Shown here in pieces: positions 1 through 5,993 of a stretch of DNA of 7,444 nucleotides. The stretch comes from an uncultured Oscillospiraceae bacterium (lineage in GTDB: Bacteria > Bacillota > Clostridia > Oscillospirales > Oscillospiraceae), in contig CAJUQS010000039.1 in the NCBI GenBank assembly GCA_910588365.1, positions 1 through 7,444 of the forward strand. The letters run 5' to 3'. The position numbers were made by a program, and so were the translations under genes. Under the pieces are notes generated by a model. The model did not search any database. It was not told the DNA's origin and saw only the letters and a program-made list of their open reading frames with translations. Position 1 is the first letter of the stretch. Every line of letters starts with the position of its first letter.

Positions 1-429
1 CCGCCCCAGCTGTTCTACACCACGCAGATTCCCGTTTCCCTGTGGTTCCTGGCGAAAAACAAGAAGCAGAAGGGCAAGACGCTGTTCATCGACGCCCGGA
101 AAATGGGGACGATGGTCAGCCGGAAACTGCGGGAGCTGACGGACGAGGACATCCGGAAGATCGCGGATACCTACAACGCCTTCGCAGCGGGGACACTGGA
201 GGAGGTCAAGGGGTTCTGCGCGGCGGCGGACTTGCAGGAAATCGCAAAGCAGGACTATATCCTCACGCCGGGGCGGTATGTGGGCATCGAGGAGCAGGAG
301 GACGATGGCGAACCGTTTGAGGAGAAGATGGGGCGGCTGACGGCGGAGCTGGGGGAGTTGTTTGCAAAGTCCCATGAGCTGGAGGATGAGATCAGGAGGC
401 AGTTGGGGGCGATTGGGTATGAGATCTGA
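1..429 (+). CDS. hsdM: Type I restriction-modification DNA methyltransferase subunit, C-terminal part (5' truncated by window edge)
   Basis: The frame is open from base 1 and gives 142 residues before a TGA stop. It begins PPQLFYTTQIPVSLWFL followed by a Lys-rich stretch and LFIDARKMG, which matches the conserved region after the catalytic NPPF/Y motif in HsdM N6-adenine methyltransferases (N6_Mtase family). The remainder, with ELTDEDIRKIADTYNAF and a charged helical tail ending in LGAIGYEI, fits the C-terminal helical region of HsdM that contacts HsdS. The catalytic domain lies outside the window. In this family HsdM transfers methyl groups from S-adenosylmethionine to adenines at sites chosen by HsdS. 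The next gene, a partial hsdS, starts inside the last codons, consistent with translational coupling. Base composition is GC-rich up to the stop and changes sharply after it. The family call is sure; whether the whole system is functional is not. Confidence 0.9.
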   Translation, partial: PPQLFYTTQIPVSLWFLAKNKKQKGKTLFIDARKMGTMVSRKLRELTDEDIRKIADTYNAFAAGTLEEVKGFCAAADLQEIAKQDYILTPGRYVGIEEQEDDGEPFEEKMGRLTAELGELFAKSHELEDEIRRQLGAIGYEI

Positions 430-949
430 ATTAGGGCAAGTATGTTCTCGATTAAGTAGCGGGAAAGGAATACCATCAAGTCAAATTTCCGATGCTGGAG
501 AGTATCCCGTTTATGGTGGAAACGGCCTTCGCGGATATACAGACCACGCAAATTTTGAAGGCGAATGTGCTATTATTGGGCGACAAGGCGCATTTTGCGG
601 AAATGTTAGGTTCTTTTCTGGAAAAGCATATATGACGGAACATGCTGTTGTAGTTTGTGCAAATGAGTATAGTAACACTCGTTATCTGGCCTACCTGCTT
701 TCCACTATGGACTTAGGCCGGCTATCTGGACAATCAGCACAACCTGGACTTTCTGTAAAAACGCTGGCTAAGCAAGAAATTGAGTTGCCTATATTGAAAC
801 AGCAAAATAGAATTGTGTCTATTCTCGCTTCACTGGATGATAAAATCGAACTGAACCAGAAGATAAATCATGATTTACATATTTCTCCGCCGATGCCACT
901 CATTCCAAAATGCGATATATCCATCACAACTAAACGAATCCTCTGGTAA
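419..949 (+). pseudogene. hsdS: Type I restriction specificity subunit, truncated to one target-recognition domain
   Basis: The ATG at 419 overlaps the hsdM stop by 11 nt, so I take this start rather than the in-frame ATG at 362. The product would be 176 residues, against roughly 380-420 for a full HsdS. Residues 1-125 look like one target-recognition domain (Methylase_S family): LSSGKGIPSSQI near the start, then YPVYGGNGLRGYTD, AIIGRQGAFCGNV, YMTEHAVVV and QPGLSVKTL. Residues 126-150 are the start of the conserved helix, RIVSILASLDDKIELNQKIN. The usual continuation (EQQAQAIFKSWF-type) is absent. After INHDL (about residue 153, base 877) the frame reads the antisense of a neighbouring gene for 23 codons and stops. 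The second recognition domain and second conserved helix are missing. Some type I systems work with half-length HsdS dimers, but those keep the full helix, so I infer a broken or rearranged gene. The DNA is AT-richer than hsdM, as is common for exchanged recognition domains. Confidence 0.8.
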
Positions 950-1381
950 TTTTTTTGGCGAACACGATCTATAGTATTCCTCAATTTTGTCTACAAACCG
1001 ATACACCTCTTGCTTGTATTCCTCCAACGGAATGGTTTCCTTTCTTCCGTTTTCCAAAGTCAGAACAACATCTTTTCCGCTGTGCGTTACTGTCCAGTCA
1101 ATTCCATTACCACAACCACTGACCGTCACATTTTCAAGCTTCGCATCAGGGACATAAAAGTGACCACAACAAGGCATCATCTGATTATCCTCATGAATGA
1201 TATGATCCTCTGTCAATGTTTTGAGCAGATACAGTGCAGTCGCACTGACGGTACAATCATATTCCAACTTTTCTTCACCAATATAGGCAATGGCATGACC
1301 GTGCAAACACAAATCTTCTGGATTATCCATACTTCCATCAATCCAGTATAAGTCTGTTGTATCAATCTGAAATTTTGCCAT
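875..1381 (-). CDS. Conserved-looking Cys/His-rich protein of unknown function
   Basis: The start MAKFQIDTTDLYWIDGS at 1381 is chosen over the upstream ATG at 1453, because the extra 24 codons would include the promoter at 1429-1457. A weak AGGG lies just ahead of the chosen ATG. The product is 168 residues with no signal peptide or membrane segment, so it is probably cytosolic. It is unusually rich in Cys (25, 43, 71, 72, 90, 140, 152) and His (27, 29, 60, 63, 74, 100, 163). Striking clusters are DLCLHGHA (23-30), EDHIIHEDNQMMPCCGHF (58-75) and a C-terminal GYIAFWNEWHRRR. The clusters could bind metal, but no known motif is recognised and I assign no function. The gene lies tail-to-tail with truncated hsdS and overlaps it by 75 nt. 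It sits in the same AT-rich block, unlike the GC-rich genes around it, which suggests acquisition with that block. An immunity, anti-restriction or defence role is only a guess from location. Confidence 0.7.
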   Translation of the reverse strand: MAKFQIDTTDLYWIDGSMDNPEDLCLHGHAIAYIGEEKLEYDCTVSATALYLLKTLTEDHIIHEDNQMMPCCGHFYVPDAKLENVTVSGCGNGIDWTVTHSGKDVVLTLENGRKETIPLEEYKQEVYRFVDKIEEYYRSCSPKKLPEDSFSCDGYIAFWNEWHRRRNM

Positions 1382-1428
1382 TTGCCCTACACCTCGACTT
1401 TTATCTTTCCGACTTGTCGCTATTGCAA

Positions 1429-1457
1429 AGTATAGCACAAAACCGACTGACATTCAA
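1429..1457 (-). promoter_or_regulatory. Sigma-70-type promoter with extended -10 for the unknown gene
   Basis: Read on the minus strand, TTGAAT (1452-1457) and TATACT (1429-1434) are separated by exactly 17 nt. The -10 box is preceded by TGC, forming an extended -10 (TGnTATACT). Transcription would begin near 1422, giving a leader of about 40 nt before the ATG at 1381. This supports the small gene as an independent expressed unit and the internal start codon. Confidence 0.65.
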
Positions 1458-1680
1458 CTCCCGTTGTAGGGTCTTTACCTACCTTGCAAGCAATGCCCCG
1501 GTATATACCAGGCACAGCTTGTTGGTGGCCACGGCCCCCAAGCCCCCAGCGCATCGACACAGCTCCGCCCGATGCAAAAGCCGCCGTTGGCGGCTGCTGG
1601 TATATACTGGCAGGGAAGGACACCCCTGGCGGAGCCGCCCCCGGAGGGCGCACGGCTGCCGTCAGGCAGTACCACCATTC
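1458..1680. other. Gene-free stretch with inverted-repeat element
   Basis: No convincing gene is seen here; frames that run through it look like GC-rich noise. An element bounded by GGTATATACC (1500-1509, itself a palindrome) and GGTATATACT (1599-1608) can be traced. The outer arms share TATATACCAG in inverted orientation. Between them lie a longer inverted pair GCATCG (from 1550) / CGATGC and the hairpin GCCGCC-GTT-GGCGGC (1580-1594). Further right is a small hairpin CTGCC-GTCA-GGCAG. The layout suggests a small non-autonomous interspersed repeat, but no target-site duplication was found, so its nature is open. Confidence 0.35.
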
Positions 1681-1716
1681 AAAACAGCCAGCCGGGAAAC
1701 CGGCTGGCTGTTTTTT
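1681..1716. terminator. Strong intrinsic terminator hairpin after the esterase gene
   Basis: A perfect stem of 15 bp (1681-1695 with 1700-1714) closes on a GAAA loop. On the plus strand it runs into six T. On the minus strand it is followed by TTTTGAA. It sits 22 nt beyond the stop codon of the minus-strand esterase gene, so its main job is probably to end the galK-esterase transcript; it could also act in both directions. Confidence 0.8.
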
Positions 1717-1738
1717 GAAAGCGTTGAGGGGGCGCCGC

Positions 1739-2596
1739 TCACTTCATCCGCCCGGGCTCCCAGGTCGTGTGCTCCCCAAAATGCCGCTGGAGCCAGTCGT
1801 CGCAGTGCCTGACCCAGATGGAACAGGGGACGGACATTGCCAGGGACTGGCCGGGGGCGTAGACGGTGCGATCGGCCAGGGACTGGCCGTGGGTGCCGTG
1901 GGGATAGAGGCGGAGCTCCGTGTCCACGTTCTTGGCCTTGAGGGCGTCGGAGAGCAGGACGGAGTTCTCCATGGGCACGGTTGTGTCGTCAACAGTGTGC
2001 CAGAGGAAGAAGGGGGGCGCCTTGCGGGTGACCCGCTTCTCCAGGCTCACCAGCTCCGCCAGCTCCTCGTAGCGCTCCCCCAGCAGGTTCCGGAAGGACT
2101 CCAGGTGGGAGCTCTCCCCGCTGGTGACCACGCTGTAGCACAGCACCACCCCGTCGGGCCGGTAGGCGGCGGACTTCTTCCTGAGGGGGCGGTAGACCTC
2201 CGGCTTGTTCCACATCAGTCCCGCGCACCCCGCCAGATGCCCCCCGGCGGAGAAGCCCATGGGGATAATGGCGCTGGGGTCCACGTGGTAGCGATCGCAG
2301 TTGGAGCGGACGTGGTCGATGGCGGCCAGCAGCTGGCGCTGGGGGATGGGCCACCGGCCCTGGGGCGCCACGTGGTAATAGAGGACAAAGGCGGCGTACC
2401 CCAGCCCGGCGAAGCGCAGAGCCACCGGCTCCCCCTCCCGGTCGGAGAGGGTGCGGTAGCCGCCGCCGGGGCAGATGATGAGGGCGGGACGGCGGCGGTC
2501 TGCGCCCAGCTCGGGGAAGTTGCCGGGGGCATATGTAACCAGCTCCGCGGGCTCATTCGCCCCGGGAACTTTGAGAAGAACGGTTTCGTGGAGCAT
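1739..2596 (-). CDS. Alpha/beta-hydrolase esterase, BD-FAE / acetyl-xylan-esterase-like
   Basis: The product is 285 residues, a usual length for the single-domain esterase/lipase group (alpha/beta hydrolase, COG0657-like). The oxyanion-hole motif ICPGGGY lies at 41-47. The nucleophile elbow GFSAGG at 114-119 makes Ser116 the nucleophile. The acid is probably Asp204 in WHTVDDTTVP, and the base His236 in YPHGTHG. The family hydrolyses acyl or feruloyl esters of sugars and small molecules; the exact substrate cannot be read here. There is no signal peptide, so it acts in the cytoplasm, probably on an imported compound. The start has a good AAAGGAG site 7 nt upstream. The gene follows the sugar kinase on the same strand by 56 nt with no terminator between, so the two are probably co-transcribed, which suggests deacylation of a sugar before or after phosphorylation (inference). 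Confidence 0.85.
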   Translation of the reverse strand: MLHETVLLKVPGANEPAELVTYAPGNFPELGADRRRPALIICPGGGYRTLSDREGEPVALRFAGLGYAAFVLYYHVAPQGRWPIPQRQLLAAIDHVRSNCDRYHVDPSAIIPMGFSAGGHLAGCAGLMWNKPEVYRPLRKKSAAYRPDGVVLCYSVVTSGESSHLESFRNLLGERYEELAELVSLEKRVTRKAPPFFLWHTVDDTTVPMENSVLLSDALKAKNVDTELRLYPHGTHGQSLADRTVYAPGQSLAMSVPCSIWVRHCDDWLQRHFGEHTTWEPGRMK

Positions 2597-2652
2597 AGAA
2601 GCTCTCCTTTCTATCTGTCAAAAGAGGGGGACCGCCGGGTGGAGAGGGGGGA

Positions 2653-3936
2653 TCAGTCAACCAGCAGGACGGAGCCCGCGCCGCGGATGGTGAGCACATG
2701 GCAGTTTCCCGCCCCGGCGGCGGCCTCCATGCCGGAGACGAAGCGGTCCAGCTTCTCCAGCGGGACGAAGGCCTGGATTGTGCCCGCGAAGCCGCCGCCG
2801 TGGACCCGGCAGGCCCCCTCCCCCTCCAGCAGCCCCTCGGCGGCGGCCAGCAGTACCGCCACCGGCTGGACCCGGCTGTCCCGGTAGTTGGAGACGTTTT
2901 GCAGATACATGAAGGAGGAGCGGCCGGACTGGCGGACGCAGTGGAGAAAGGCGGCAAAATCCCCGGCCTCCAGGGCCTCGCGCTGGCGGAGCACCCGGCG
3001 GTCGTCCCGGAAGAAGTGGAGGGCGCGCAGCACCGCCCGGTCGCCGCAGGCGGAGCGGACCGCGTCCAGCTGTGCCAGGAGCTGCTCCTCCGTCACCTGG
3101 CCCAGGACCTCCTGGCCGAAGAAGGCGGCCACCTCCCCCATCTCCCGGGGAATGGCGGCGTAGTCCTCGGTGAGATCGGCGTGGCTGGCGCAGGTGTCCA
3201 CGATGCAAAGGGCGTACCCCAGTCCGGCCAGGTCCACCCGGACCTGACGGGCGGCGGGGGCGGCGGGGTCCGCGAAGTCGGCGGCCACCACCCCGCCGGA
3301 GGCGCAGGCCATCTGATCCAGCAGGCCGCAGGGCTTTCCAAAGTAGACGTTTTCGGCGTACTGGCCGGCCTGGGCCAGCTGGATGGGCGAGAGGGCGCCG
3401 CCGCAGAACAGGCTGTTCATGATGGTGCACACCAGCACCTCGAAGGCGGCGGAGGAGCTCAGCCCGCTGCCCCGGAGCACCCGGGTGGTGGTATAGGCGT
3501 CAAAGCCCCCGATGGGAAAGCCCAGCTCTGTCAGCCGGGCGGCGACGCCCCGCACCAGGCTGGGGGAACTGCCGGTCTCCTCCGGATGGACGGACAGATC
3601 GTCCAAATCCACCTCGGCCATCCGGTGGCTGCGGGACTTGATGCGGATGGTCCGGCTGCCGTTGGGCGATACGCAGGCGATGGTGTCCAGGTTCACGCTG
3701 GCGGCCAGGGCGTGTCCGCGCTGGTGGTCCGTGTGGTTCCCGCCCAGCTCCGTGCGCCCCGGCGTGGAGAACAGCAGCGTCTCCGTGTCCGCCCCGCAGG
3801 GGAAGATCCCCGCGTACTCCAGCACCAGATCCCGCAGGCGCAGGGCGGCCGCGTCCGCGTCAGGGCCGTACACCGCCTCCAGGCGGTTTCGGAGAGCCCC
3901 GCTCTCCAGCCGGTTTAACATATCTCCTCGTCTCAT
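2653..3936 (-). CDS. galK: Galactokinase-family GHMP sugar kinase
   Basis: The product is 427 residues from the ATG at 3936, which has GGAGGG 8 nt upstream; another ATG five codons on (3921) has a Shine-Dalgarno-like GAGGAG too close to it. Galactokinases use ATP to phosphorylate galactose at C1, the first step of the Leloir pathway, in the cytosol. The galactokinase signature is at 59-74, PGRTELGGNHTDHQRG. The ATP-binding GHMP motif is VLRGSGLSSSAA at 153-164. PCGLLDQM at 202-209 carries the likely catalytic base Asp207. The third GHMP motif, CRVHGGGFAGT, is at 376-386. Arg61 and Asp70 match sugar-binding residues of true galactokinases, but the Glu that contacts the sugar is Asn67 here, and the later Tyr-containing segment is replaced by VDTCASHADLTEDYAAI. 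This variant is commonly annotated galactokinase in clostridia, yet its sugar may differ. galT and galE are not in view; the esterase downstream is the only partner. Confidence 0.85.
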   Translation of the reverse strand: MRRGDMLNRLESGALRNRLEAVYGPDADAAALRLRDLVLEYAGIFPCGADTETLLFSTPGRTELGGNHTDHQRGHALAASVNLDTIACVSPNGSRTIRIKSRSHRMAEVDLDDLSVHPEETGSSPSLVRGVAARLTELGFPIGGFDAYTTTRVLRGSGLSSSAAFEVLVCTIMNSLFCGGALSPIQLAQAGQYAENVYFGKPCGLLDQMACASGGVVAADFADPAAPAARQVRVDLAGLGYALCIVDTCASHADLTEDYAAIPREMGEVAAFFGQEVLGQVTEEQLLAQLDAVRSACGDRAVLRALHFFRDDRRVLRQREALEAGDFAAFLHCVRQSGRSSFMYLQNVSNYRDSRVQPVAVLLAAAEGLLEGEGACRVHGGGFAGTIQAFVPLEKLDRFVSGMEAAAGAGNCHVLTIRGAGSVLLVD

Positions 3937-3985
3937 TGTTTTCGCCCTCCATCCAATATTTTGTTGTGATGTGACTGCCAGGCGG

Positions 3986-4002
3986 TCCCGCGACAGGCGG
4001 GA
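3986..4002 (-). promoter_or_regulatory. Small hairpin in the galK leader
   Basis: TCCCGC (3986-3991) pairs with GCGGGA (3997-4002) around a GACAG loop. It lies about 10 nt into the predicted transcript and well ahead of the ribosome binding site. It could be an operator half-site pair or a transcript-stabilising stem; nothing in the sequence decides between these. Confidence 0.3.
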
Positions 4003-4018
4003 AAGGTTGTATCGTCCT

Positions 4019-4047
4019 ATTTTACCATTCCACCCAGCCCATAGCAA
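4019..4047 (-). promoter_or_regulatory. Promoter of the galK-esterase operon
   Basis: Read on the minus strand, TTGCTA (4042-4047) and TAAAAT (4019-4024) are 17 nt apart. Transcription would start near 4012, giving a leader of about 75 nt before the galK ATG. It faces away from the promoter at 4155-4183, so the two units are divergent from a shared region of about 290 bp. Between them, CCGGCC (4115-4120) and GGCCGG (4131-4136) form a possible stem or operator, with no known regulator match. Confidence 0.6.
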
Positions 4048-4154
4048 GGGTGGATTTGCGGAAAATGTCCATCCTGTGAAAGATTTTTCCAGCCGGCAGG
4101 GGGAGAGGCGCCCTCCGGCCCCCATTTTATGGCCGGGCAGGCCCCGCCGCCGGC

Positions 4155-4183
4155 TTGCATTTCCGGGCGGAACATGGTATGAT
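4155..4183 (+). promoter_or_regulatory. Promoter of the DUF975 gene
   Basis: TTGCAT (4155-4160) and TATGAT (4178-4183) are separated by 17 nt, close to the housekeeping consensus. The start codon is at 4231, giving a leader of about 40 nt that contains the ribosome binding site GGAGGTG at 4217-4223. Confidence 0.65.
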
Positions 4184-4230
4184 GTGGCGAAAGACAGGGG
4201 GAGGAGCTCCCCCGACGGAGGTGCAAACGC

Positions 4231-4953
4231 ATGAGAAACCGTATTGATATCAAAGAAGAGTCCAAGGGAATTATCCGCTCCGCCCGGGTCTCTCCCCTGC
4301 TGGTGACCGCCATTGTGATGGCCGTGACCTTCCTGCTGAACCGGGTGATCGACCTGGTGGAGGGCGGCAGCATGCTCTATACCTATCAGCTCAACTGGGA
4401 GTACTTCCAGGCTGTGGTGGAGGGGGATCCCTACGCCGTGCAGACGCTGCTGGACAGCATCCCGGAGCTCACCGGCCGCTCCTTCTTTTTCTCCACCCTG
4501 GTCTCCCTGTTCACCATCGTGCTCAACGGCGGCTACTACGTCTACTGCATGGGCATCCGCCGGGGCGTGGAGATGCCGGTTTCCACGCTGCTGGACGGCC
4601 TGGGCGTGGCGGGAAAGCTGATCTGGTGCTGGATTCAGATCTCCGTCCGCGTCGCGCTGTGGAGTATGCTGTTCGTTATCCCGGGGCTCATCGCCGCCTA
4701 CCGCTACCGCTTCGCCTACTACAATATTCTCACCAACGACTCCCTCTCCGCGGGAGAGGCCATCCGGCTCTCCTGTCGGCAGACGTCGGGCATCAAGGGG
4801 GAGCTGTTCATTCTGGATCTGAGCTTCATCGGGTGGGAGATTGTGGCATCCCTGACCTTTGGCCTCCTCAACATATGGCTCATTCCCTACATGACGCTCA
4901 GCGATCTGGGCTATTTCGAGGACGCGTCCGGCCGGATGAGCAACGAATTCTGA
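4231..4953 (+). CDS. DUF975 family integral membrane protein
   Basis: The product is 240 residues, starting after GGAGGTG with 7 nt spacing. Hydrophobic segments lie at about 22-40, 86-106, 127-157 (long enough for two passes, with a Pro-Gly at 151-152) and 193-220, so it should sit in the cytoplasmic membrane. The DUF975 signature is clear: YRYRFAYYNILTND at 157-170, an EAIRLS segment at 176-181 followed by GIKGELFILDLSFIGWEI (187-204), then a Gly-rich final membrane segment and IPYM (218-221). The family is widespread in Firmicutes, often in several copies per genome, and has no established function. The divergent promoter and following hairpin suggest a single-gene transcript. Confidence 0.85.
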   Translation: MRNRIDIKEESKGIIRSARVSPLLVTAIVMAVTFLLNRVIDLVEGGSMLYTYQLNWEYFQAVVEGDPYAVQTLLDSIPELTGRSFFFSTLVSLFTIVLNGGYYVYCMGIRRGVEMPVSTLLDGLGVAGKLIWCWIQISVRVALWSMLFVIPGLIAAYRYRFAYYNILTNDSLSAGEAIRLSCRQTSGIKGELFILDLSFIGWEIVASLTFGLLNIWLIPYMTLSDLGYFEDASGRMSNEF

Positions 4954-4969
4954 GATACATGAAAAAAGA

Positions 4970-5004
4970 GCCGGCGGTACGGAGCGGTCCTCCGTGCCGC
5001 CGGC
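4970..5004. terminator. Long hairpin after the DUF975 gene
   Basis: A 15-bp stem with one T-G wobble (4970-4984 with 4990-5004) closes on CGGTC, 16 nt beyond the DUF975 stop. In the plus direction it is followed only by CGGCGTTTCTC, a poor T tract. In the minus direction it is followed by CTCTTTTTT, a good one. It may serve both strands; the bias to the minus strand is odd because no minus-strand gene is seen to the right until 5994. Confidence 0.65.
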
Positions 5005-5069
5005 CGGCGTTTCTCAGGCCCCACGGGAGGGACTGCCCCCTTTCCTCGCCGGTTTGCCGCAAAAACCAC

Positions 5070-5100
5070 TTGACATGGAGTCCACTACAGGCGGTATGAT
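5070..5100 (+). promoter_or_regulatory. MerR-type promoter/operator with 19-bp spacer
   Basis: A perfect -35 TTGACA (5070-5075) and -10 TATGAT (5095-5100) are separated by 19 nt, longer than the usual 17. The spacer holds a dyad TGGAGT-CC-ACTACA (5076-5089) whose arms match at five of six positions. An over-long spacer with a central dyad is the hallmark of promoters that MerR-family activators bind and untwist. Transcription would begin near 5107, about 36 nt ahead of the start codon at 5143. The regulator gene is not in this window. Confidence 0.65.
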
Positions 5101-5142
5101 AGACGGGCAGACGCAGCAGCGGAGCGGAAAGGAATTGATATC

Positions 5143-5898
5143 ATGGCAGAAAAGCAAACGGCAGGCAGAACCCTCCTGGGCGATCTCGCCCCGACATTCG
5201 CGGAGCTGAACGACGACGTCCTCTTCGGCCAGGTCTGGTCCCGGGAGGAACAGCTCTCCCCCCGGGACCGCAGCATGATCACCATTGCGGCGCTGTTCTC
5301 GGCGGGGCTGTATCCCCAGCTCAAATCCCACCTTGCCATCGGCAGGGACCACGGCATCACCAAACAGGAGGCCGTGGAGATCGTGACCCAGCTGGCCTTT
5401 TACTGCGGCTGGCCCAAGGCGTGGAGCACCTTCCCGCTGATTCGGGAGGTCTATGGGGAGAGCGGGGACGAGGCGGTTGACCCCGCAAAGCTCTCCGCTT
5501 TTCCGGTGGGCGGGAAAAACGATGCTTTTGCCCAGTATTTCATTGGGCAGAGCTACCTCGCGCCCCTGTCCGCCCAGCAGGTGCCTGTGTTCAACGTGAC
5601 ATTCGAGCCGGGGTGCCGGAACAACTGGCACATCCACCGTGCCGCCAGCGGCGGCGGTCAGATGCTCATTTGCGTCAGCGGCCGGGGCTGGTACCAGGAG
5701 TGGGGCCGGGAGGCCCGGGAGCTGCACCCGGGCGATGTGGTGAACATCCCCGCCGGGATCAAGCACTGGCACGGCGCGGCGGCGGACTCCTGGTTCCAGC
5801 ATCTGGCCCTTGAGGTCCCGGGCGAGGAGGGACAGACCGAGTGGTGCGAGGCGGTGGACGACGATCACTACGGCAGCTTACAGCGGGGGCGGGAATAA
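5143..5898 (+). CDS. Carboxymuconolactone decarboxylase-family / cupin fusion protein
   Basis: The product is 251 residues with no signal peptide; AAAGGA lies 9 nt before the ATG. Residues about 12-105 form a carboxymuconolactone decarboxylase (CMD/AhpD-like) domain: LSPRDRSMITIAAL, then LKSHLAIGRDHGITKQEAVE with His63, and LAFYCGWPKAW. It has a single Cys (88) where AhpD-type peroxidases have CxxC, so a classical dithiol peroxidase is unlikely. Residues about 145-225 form a cupin barrel: NNWHIHR (His163, His165), a Gln at 173 where Glu is usual, and GDVVNIPAGIKHWHG (His208), all plausible metal ligands. Such two-domain proteins are common in Firmicutes, annotated only as CMD family; the reaction is unknown and may be redox or small-molecule detoxification. 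The MerR-type promoter supports induction by a chemical or stress. The last codons lie ahead of a strong terminator, so it appears to be a single-gene unit. Confidence 0.87.
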   Translation: MAEKQTAGRTLLGDLAPTFAELNDDVLFGQVWSREEQLSPRDRSMITIAALFSAGLYPQLKSHLAIGRDHGITKQEAVEIVTQLAFYCGWPKAWSTFPLIREVYGESGDEAVDPAKLSAFPVGGKNDAFAQYFIGQSYLAPLSAQQVPVFNVTFEPGCRNNWHIHRAASGGGQMLICVSGRGWYQEWGREARELHPGDVVNIPAGIKHWHGAAADSWFQHLALEVPGEEGQTEWCEAVDDDHYGSLQRGRE

Positions 5899-5923
5899 CC
5901 GCCGACAGCCGGCGCAGTAAGGC

Positions 5924-5955
5924 AGAGGGGCCGCGGAGAAATCCGCGGCCCCTCT
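5924..5955. terminator. Intrinsic terminator between convergent genes
   Basis: A perfect 14-bp GC-rich stem (5924-5937 with 5942-5955) closes on GAAA, followed on the plus strand by TTCTGTGTGTTTC. It lies 25 nt after the cupin fusion stop and 38 nt before the end of the minus-strand apbE gene. The minus side lacks a T tract, so it mainly ends the plus-strand transcript. Confidence 0.75.
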
Positions 5956-5993
5956 TTCTGTGTGTTTCGCATGGGTCCTCAGCCGGCACGGCC

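Noticed and set aside
1010..1351. Plus-strand open frame of 113 codons inside the unknown gene
   Set aside because: No ribosome binding site or promoter on that strand; the minus-strand frame has both a good promoter and protein-like composition.
1484..2887. Long plus-strand open frame (467 codons) across the esterase and galK end
   Set aside because: Opposite strand of two well-recognised genes; composition is that of a GC-rich shadow with no domain and no ribosome binding site.
2698..3918. Plus-strand open frame (406 codons) opposite galK
   Set aside because: Antisense shadow of the kinase; Gly/Ala/His-rich with no recognisable motif.
5014..5868. Minus-strand open frame opposite the CMD-cupin gene
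   Set aside because: Shadow frame; the plus-strand protein has clear domains, a promoter and a ribosome binding site.
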